Shown here: piece after piece, positions 57,557-64,000 of the stretch
Layout: each line of letters begins with the position of its first letter
How positions within the stretch are numbered: the stretch's first letter is position 1
Origin: Akebia trifoliata
Lineage: Eukaryota; Streptophyta; Magnoliopsida; Ranunculales; Lardizabalaceae
Direction of reading: 5' to 3'
Assembly: GCA_017979445.1 (NCBI GenBank)
Contig: CM030714.1
Coordinates: 12,561,317-12,625,316 of the forward strand
DNA length: 64,000 nucleotides
Notes under the pieces: generated by a model
What the model was told of the DNA's origin: nothing
Database searches by the model: none
Seen by the model: only the letters and a program-made list of their open reading frames with translations
Program-made: the position numbers and the translations under genes

Positions 57557-59301
57557 TGTACACACCCCATTTTTGTACTTGCCTAATTAATCAAGTCGTC
57601 AACCCGATCGCAATGATTCCCAATGATGGATGTTTATTCCATTGCTTTATTTTGTTACCAGATGTGTTTCAGAAATCCGGATGAGGTATCACGAACTGAC
57701 AAAACTGTAGAAATCACGCTACGCTAGGAAAATACGATCCCAAAAGCTTAGAAATCATCATTGTTTGGACAAAAAGAAGCTTCACGATAAAAATAACTAA
57801 AAATGACCAAATTACCAAAATACCCTTAACATTAAAACAACCCTAGACCCTACGTTACGATTAGGAAAACCCATTCAAACACATAAAACAACAAATCGAA
57901 ACCAAATAAATCATTTCACCAATTTTCACAGAATTTGACAAAATTATGAAAATGCCCCTCATAAAGTTCATGACCATTTCACACAAAAAATTTCATAAAC
58001 GACACAAAGCACCATTTCCATTGAATTCCTTACTAAAAATCGATTCTAAAACATCCTAGAACATAAAAAACTAACTTAAAACGTGAAAAGTCCTCTCTGG
58101 GGGTAAAATGGTAATTTCACAATTTTTATAAATAAGATTTTTGAAATTAATAAATAAAATATTAAATAATGTAAAGTGAAACATTAATAAAATTAATTTA
58201 AAAAATTAAATAAAAAAAATCAATCAATCAGGCTTTTAGGCAAAATTATTGATGGTTGTAAGGATATTTATTCAAGGACCCCTCCATCTGGGGGCCCAAA
58301 GAATTAAAGATATAATAAAAGGAGGTTCTCCAAAAATCAAAGTCAATCAATTAAGACTAAAGTCAACCTTAAAGTCAATCAAGTAAGACTAAAGTCAAGA
58401 TATTAAAAGTCAACCAAGAAATACTAAAGTCAAAGTATGAAAGTCAATCTCATAAGACTAAAGTCAAAATCCTAAATGAAAACCCTAATCTAAACTAATC
58501 AAGTCAATCTCACAAGACTAAAGTCAAAATCCTAAATCAAAACCCTAATCTAAACTAATCAAGTCAATCTCATAAGACTAAAGTCAAAATCCTAAATTAA
58601 AACCCTAAAGACTAACTTAATCTCATAAGACCAAAGTCAAAATCCTAATTAAAATCCTAAAAGAAATCCTGATCAAACCCTAATGCTTCTAAAAAACTTT
58701 ATAAATAGGAGCCTCCACACCCTATTTTCGTATCAAAGAAAAAATCCTAGAAAAAGTAAGTGAAGAAGCCTCCACAACCTCCCCAAAAATCTAATTTTGA
58801 AGTCCCAACTCCTTACCTAACACCCATACTTCGATTTTAACCTAAAAAAAACTAGAAGCCTTTTAAAAATACCCCAAAATCCATAACAAATTCGAAGCAT
58901 CTAGATCCAAGAAGAAGATACCTTGTCTCGGAGATCAGAAATTAGATTCGGAGATAGAACGAAGTAAGGAGTATGGTACAAGGAGTAATTTCACCAGATC
59001 TGAGGGAATAGAACCTTTACGTATCGAAGGTAACATTTCTGTTATTTTTTATCTAGATTTTGTCATTAGCAATGTAGTCTTATTTGGGATAAGTAGAGAC
59101 CGACATTGGCTGGGCGGGGTTGGTACCTAACACCTTCCAACTCCGTAATGTGATCCCCGAATTCAATTTTTCTGTAGTAGATTGGTTTTTTATCCGTTTT
59201 AGAGTCAGTTTGGTTCCTAGACCATAATAACTAGGTGACGACTCCCAAACCTTAAAGGTCAAAAGTGGATCCGTGCACCCCGTGGATCGAGGGCTCTTTT
59301 A
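57557..59301 (+). mobile_element. 3' LTR of element C
   Basis: 1745 bp, starting 'tgtacacacccc' (one change in the terminus) and ending 'gggctctttta' where the 5' LTR ends 'gggcgctttca'. TATAAATA at 58700-58707. Confidence 0.88.
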
Positions 59302-60565
59302 CTTCCCATATGAGATTCTTTGCTTTATTTCTGTCATTGGATCTGCTTCTGATCTCCAAGTTGAGATATGTAGATCTGAGTGTTTTCTATATTTTTTTTG
59401 AAAGGTTTCTTAATATTTTTGAAAGATTTCTAAGTATTTTTTGAGTAAAAACTGGTGTTTGGATGATAGGTAGGGAGTTAAGGCTTCAAAATTAGGGTTT
59501 GGAGAAGATTAGGAGGACTTTTTGACCTACTTTTTCTAGGATTTATTTTTACCTGAGAGATTGGGTTGTGGAGGCTCCTATTTATAGATTTTTTTTAAGA
59601 ATTAGGGTTTGACCAGGTTTTCTTTTAGATAAGGTGAAATAGGATTTTGACTTAAGTCTTATTTGATTGACTAGGTTTCTTTAGATTAGGATTTTAATTA
59701 GGATTTTGACTTAAGTCTTATTTGATTGACAAGATTTCGTTAGATTAGGATTTTAATTCTTAGGTACAATGAAAGAATATATTTTTTATTTTTGAAAAAT
59801 CCTCCTTAATTATATTTTAATTATTTAAACTCCCAGATGGAGGGGTCCTTTAATAAATATCAAGGGGCTCCACTTAAATAAATGAGTAACCATCAATAAT
59901 TTTACCTGAGAGTTTGATTGATTGATTTAAAAAAATTTAATTTTAATTAGGATTTTACTTTACGTTAATTAATATTTTAATTATTAATTTCAGAATTTTA
60001 AATTGTTAAAATTAAAAAATTACTATTTTACCCCTAAAGAGAACTTTTATGTTGAAAAATCGATTTTCGATGTTTTGGAATGTTTTGAAATTAATTTTTC
60101 GTAAAGAATTCTATGAGATTATTGGTTTGTATCACTTATGAATTTTTTGGCGTAAATGATTGTCAACCCTAATGAGGGGCATTTTCGTAATTTATCAAAT
60201 TTAGTAAAAATTGGTAAAATTATTTATTTGATTTTATTTTGTTGTTTTATGTGTTCGAATGAATTTTCTTAAGCATGATGTGGGATCTAAGGATATTTTG
60301 ATGTTAGGGGTATTTTAATAATTTGGTCATTTTTATCGTAAAGCTTCTTTTTATCTGAAGAATGATGATTTCTACGTTTTGAGGTTATATTTTCCTAGCA
60401 TAGCGTGATTTTTAAAGTTTTGTTCGCTTGAGATACCTCATCTAAATTTCTGAAACATATCTTATAACAAATAAAAACATTGGAATATTCATCTATCATT
60501 AGGAACCGTCGCAATCGGGTTGACGAGTTGATTAATCAGGCGAGTTAAAAAATGGGGTGTCTACA
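59302..60565 (-). mobile_element. E 5' LTR, fragment 3 (R and U3)
   Basis: Continues the A-type LTR alignment from 'gattctttgctttatttctg' to the terminus 'ggggtgtctaca' (60554-60565). The first five bases are the presumed duplication made by C. TATA box (minus) 59579-59586. Together with 9554-9870 and 49419-49428 it makes one LTR of about 1.6 kb. Confidence 0.82.
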
Positions 60566-61900
60566 AACACGATCATGATTAATACAATAGATATAATCGA
60601 CACTGCGATAGTGGTGGTATGTTGTCTCATTTTAGGAGACATTGTGTTGGTATCAACAGGATTGTAGGATCTTTTTCAGGTGCTATGCAATCCACTTTAT
60701 TTTCTTCTATAAATTTCAGTTTTGCATATGCATGTTAAAATATTGAGGACAATATCATGTTTAAGTTTGGGGGTGTATGATTGGATTTTTACCTATTTTT
60801 TTTTCTTTTATACTTCAAAATCAGCAAAATTTGAAAAAAAAAATTCAAGAAAAATATTTAGCAACTTTGTAGTATTATTTTCAAGATCTTAGTTTGTATC
60901 TTTAAGCAGTCAGCTAAAATTTTAAATGAACCTTTAGTTGAAAACTTTGACCTGGAGTCCCCATTAGTGTTTCTCTTAGGTAAAAGTTAGAATAAAGTTA
61001 CCTTAAGTTAAGTTATTTCTAATAAAATTACCAAGAATTTAAGTTGAATTGAGTGAGTTTTTACCTTTTTTCCACATAGAATATTATAAAAAATTAGGTT
61101 TGATGAACTTTGACTTCCTCGTTCATTTGGTTAGCTAATTAGAGGAAAAATAGAATGGGGATAAATATATCTTAAATAACCATTGAATTAGACTAGGTTC
61201 CTTGAAAAGGATTGCCTGTGTTTTTTTTTTTTAAGTGAAAGGGGAGTAGAAAAGAAAAAAAAATAGAAAAAGCAGAGAACAAGCAAAAAAATGACTCCCC
61301 AAAGCAAGAAAGAAAGAAATATTCAAAAGAATCCAAGTTAAAAGTTTAAAATTTCAGTAGAGTGAAAGTCGTCAAGTATAAAAACGTGAGTACAGTGAAT
61401 ATCACAGATAAAGTCCCCTAGAGGTATTAAAGTGAACATCCACACTTCTCATTACCCTAGACTGAATGCTAAGTTTAGAATTAAACCCTAAGTTAATCCA
61501 ACTATTCCTGGTTAGTTAGAAAGTTAGAATTTATTTTAGGAAATTAAATCTCTAAAGTTTCTAAGTTAGAATTACCACTTCTTAAAAGTCAATTTAAGTA
61601 TAAGTTTGTGCATAGAGATACAAGAGTTGAGACTCTATACAAGTGTTACATCCAAATGATTAACAAATCATAATGGACTTGTACTTTTCAATATAAGTTT
61701 TGATTTTGACCATTTTTACTTTAAAATTATTTTAAATTTTGTGGGTATATTCTCTATAAATCTTCACGAGTTAACCTCATCCACTAGGGGAAACCTAGTA
61801 GTTTAAAGACTTGCTACATTTGTTAATGCAGTCGAGATGCCTGCGAAAGTGGTAATTTATTTTTTAGGAACTAGAAAACGATAAATTTGGAGGTAGGATC
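60566..61900 (+). other. Possible 3' end of another gypsy/Athila-like element, no gene
   Basis: Near 60735-60775 the text 'attgaggacaatatcatg' then 'aagtttgggggtgt' resembles the end of the internal region and PPT of Athila-type elements. The rest is AT-rich without recognisable frames. Confidence 0.3.
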
Positions 61901-62530
61901 AACGTCTTAAAACACTGATTTATCCGTAATTTTTCCAAGTATTTATGTAGGTTTTTATTCCTATTTTGTTGTGTTAAGTAAATAATCATGTTAAGCCTCG
62001 AATGAAGATGTTGCATGTGAATAATTGCATTTGTCGAAAAATCATGATTATACGCATGTTCATTGTGTAGGTTAAAGAGCAAACCATCGAAGATGAACCC
62101 AAAATCAAGAAAGTAATTTTACGTTCCAACCAAGAGGACAAATGGGGCAACCCAGTCAAAATCCAACCCAAACAATGACGATGTCAACGCGTGGCAGTGA
62201 GTCATCATGGTATGATAGTGAAATTCAGATGAATCGCCCAATTTTTTTGGGGTCTTGCTCCACACGTGATCTTATCCGCAATAGTGATGGCTCAAAATGA
62301 ATCCTTTTAAAACGTCAAATTTTTATAAATACATCATTTTCTCAGTGTAGAAAAGGCCCTTTGTCTTCCTTTTCTTGGAGACCCCTCCTCCTTTAACCTA
62401 AGGCCCTTATCATTTTCTCCTGTATTTTTTATTTCTCGATTAGGTTTTCCATTAAGTTCTGTAAATTTGTAAGAGAGAAAGTGATGAAAATAGTGTAATT
62501 ACATTTATTCAATGAAGTAAAACTTGTTAT
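61900..62530 (+). repeat. LTR-like segment, copy 1
   Basis: Shares with 63288-63850: 'aaaaca(c/t)tga', 'taataatcatg(t/a)taagcctcgaa', 'ttgcatgt' and a downstream TATAAATA (62326-62333) followed by a pyrimidine-rich leader. Probably a diverged LTR promoter, family unknown. Confidence 0.4.
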
Positions 62531-62869
62531 TCTCCATATATCCTTCTCTATCACTTGTAGACCTTAAGCTAATCTCCCTTCTATCAGAGAGTGGAAAATC
62601 CTAGAGCAAGCTTACGTTCTACTATTATTTGATTTTAATTCTCTTATCTTGTTTTAATATTCATGAGTTACCTTCAAGGCTTGTCCAATTCCTATGGATC
62701 AAGACTATAGTGAACTCCTACACCTTATATCCTAGAGTTGATGGATCATACTCATAATAGAATAGTGGAACAATAGATCTTGGGGTGTGTCTATTTTGGA
62801 TTGAAGAAAAATTTAGAAGATTTAGAAAAAAAATTAGTAAGGGGAAAATTTGACCAAGTCTGGGAGCAA

Positions 62870-63060
62870 AGTGAATCCATTCGCTATGTTTAAGTGAATG
62901 CATTCGCTATCAGGGATACTACACATTATTTGTTATTTTTCAACACTTAGCATTTTTTTAATCAAGTTTATAGCGAATGCATTTGCTATCAAGGGTATTG
63001 CCTCATCTTTTTTCCATTCGTTTTCACCAAGCTAATGCCCATTCCCTTTCAAGGCCAAGT
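62870..63060. repeat. Near-palindromic AGCGAATGCATTCGCT repeats
   Basis: Copies: 'agtgaatgcattcgctatca' (about 62893), 'agcgaatgcatttgctatca' (about 62972), and weaker ones at about 62872 and 63035, the better ones followed by 'agggata' or 'agggta'. Each is within one base of a 16-bp perfect palindrome. Confidence 0.6.
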
Positions 63061-63287
63061 TTTTGTTTTTTTTCTTACGACCTCCTACTATCCATTTTTG
63101 GGTTCTTTTGGTGTCGTTTTAGTCTAATGACCCTAACCCTAGCTTTTTGAGTCTCTAATTCAATCTAGGGCTCCTATTGAAAGCCCTAGGTTTCTCATAG
63201 AACCCATGGGTATGCCCATTGTGCACAAACCCTTTTTCCTGTCCAACTTGGTTATTTTGTCCTCGTTAACCTATTAGAAGTGATAAG

Positions 63288-64000
63288 TGTCTCAAAACAT
63301 TGAATTATACGCACATTTCCCAAACATTTATCTTAATTTTTGTCCATATTTCTCCGTATTAAGGCAATAATCATGATAAGCCTCGAAACATCACATTGCA
63401 TGTTATTAGATGATAATTAGGCTTAATTATACATAAATAATTTCATAAATCTAATTACATGTGTTTCTTATGCAGAAAATCAGCATTTTGGGGTCTAAAT
63501 CTCAAGGCAAAAATATTTGGGCCTACTTTGGAATGCCCTAATCCTTAACTCATGTTCTCCTCTTTTGTCTTCTTATGCAAAGAAAAGTGGAGGTTACTTT
63601 TGGACTCTTCTACACACATTTTTCTCTATAAATAGAGCATCAATCTCTAGAGAAATGGTCATTCTCTTGTTTCTCTTCTTCTTCTTAATTTCTTTGTAAT
63701 TTTCTAGTTTTTCTTTAAGAGAAGGAGTTATTGTAGAAGTGAGATCTCAAGAGTGTTTTTTTTTTCATCTTTATTCTTTAAATTTCCTTGTAACTCCATT
63801 AATGTATCATCAAGAAGGAATCAAATTGTAACATAAACTCTTCTTATTCTCTTCTCTACCATGTTTCTTTTATTTTACTATTGTTGTAATTTGTTTCTCG
63901 TGATGATCAGCTAGACTCTCCTTAGAGAGGTCATTGATGCCAGAGTGAGTTCATCTTAATATTTTTGTTTTAATTTCATCATTTCTGCTTTAAATGTCTT
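63288..64000 (+). repeat. LTR-like segment, copy 2 (runs to the window edge)
   Basis: Second copy of the segment at 61900-62530, about 1.38 kb downstream, with TATAAATA at about 63627 and a similar CT-rich downstream stretch. Small ORFs here show no recognisable motif. Confidence 0.4.

Larger units (their letters stand above)
49429..59301 (+). mobile_element. Element C: deletion derivative of an A-like Tat element
   Basis: About 9.9 kb, plus strand. LTRs 49429-51145 and 57557-59301, PBS 51147-51164, PPT 57543-57556. The interior (6.4 kb) keeps the leader, a gag N-terminal scrap, a pre-RT scrap and an integrase remnant, in that order, then the hairpin and 33-bp arrays. Most of gag, protease, RT and RNase H are missing. 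Candidate target duplication actcc/cttcc is only 3 of 5. LTRs are about 95% identical over 300 bp by eye. Confidence 0.88.

Noticed and set aside
60566..64000. Possible host gene at the right edge
   Set aside because: Only short ORFs (60-72 codons) without motifs; TATA boxes here fit LTR-like repeats better.
1..64000. tRNA, rRNA, snRNA or miRNA genes
   Set aside because: No cloverleaf-like or rRNA sequence was recognised. The hairpins found are in tandem arrays and lack miRNA-precursor shape. A tRNAscan-SE or Infernal run would be decisive.

Overview
This window looks like intergenic heterochromatin of a flowering plant (probably a dicot). I see no intact cellular gene, rRNA or tRNA. Nearly all of it is explained by nested, decayed Ty3/Gypsy LTR retrotransposons of the Tat/Ogre type. 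The lineage call rests on LTRs beginning TGTAGACACCCC, a primer-binding site TGGCGACTCCACTGGGGA, an extra ORF upstream of gag, two RNase H domains between reverse transcriptase and integrase, and element lengths of about 10 to 22 kb.

Layout. An old minus-strand stratum occupies the left edge: a leader remnant (1-912), a long LTR called F (931-4740), and the decayed interior of element E (4741-9534) ending at a PBS (9535-9552) and E's LTR. That E LTR was split twice. Element D (minus, 9871-49418, about 22 kb of its own sequence) inserted into it, and element C (plus, 49429-59301) inserted 10 bp from the end of D. The pieces of the E LTR lie at 9554-9870, 49419-49428 and 59307-60565. Element A (minus, 19727-36834) then inserted into D, leaving a recognisable target duplication (cctcc/cttcc). 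By eye, paired-LTR identity is roughly 93% for D, 95% for C and 96% for A, which fits D being older than A. Beyond 60566 lies another, poorly preserved gypsy/Athila-like region.

Contents. A and D each keep a full-length but broken gag-PR-RT-RNH-aRNH-INT series on the minus strand. A also carries a broken upstream ORF1 and a roughly 0.8-kb conserved leader. D carries two broken genes in antisense (plus-strand) orientation between pol and its 3' LTR. One has a plant-mobile-domain character, the other a DUF7745/PMD-like character with a recognisable 72-bp GT-AG intron. C is an internal-deletion derivative that keeps LTRs, PBS, PPT and leader but only scraps of coding sequence. No reading frame in the window is expected to give a full-length product.

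Most unusual signal. The non-coding parts of these elements hold several unrelated tandem-repeat families whose units each contain a small inverted repeat, and in several families the two arms change together between copies. They are: 8-bp stems around a fixed CCTTTTCAGG loop in the 3' regions of A, C and E; 33/34-bp arrays near the 3' LTR of A and C; 37-bp GTCCG/CGGAC units at three places in D; and 22-bp and about 32-bp arrays in the leader of D. All alignments were made by eye; identities are approximate.
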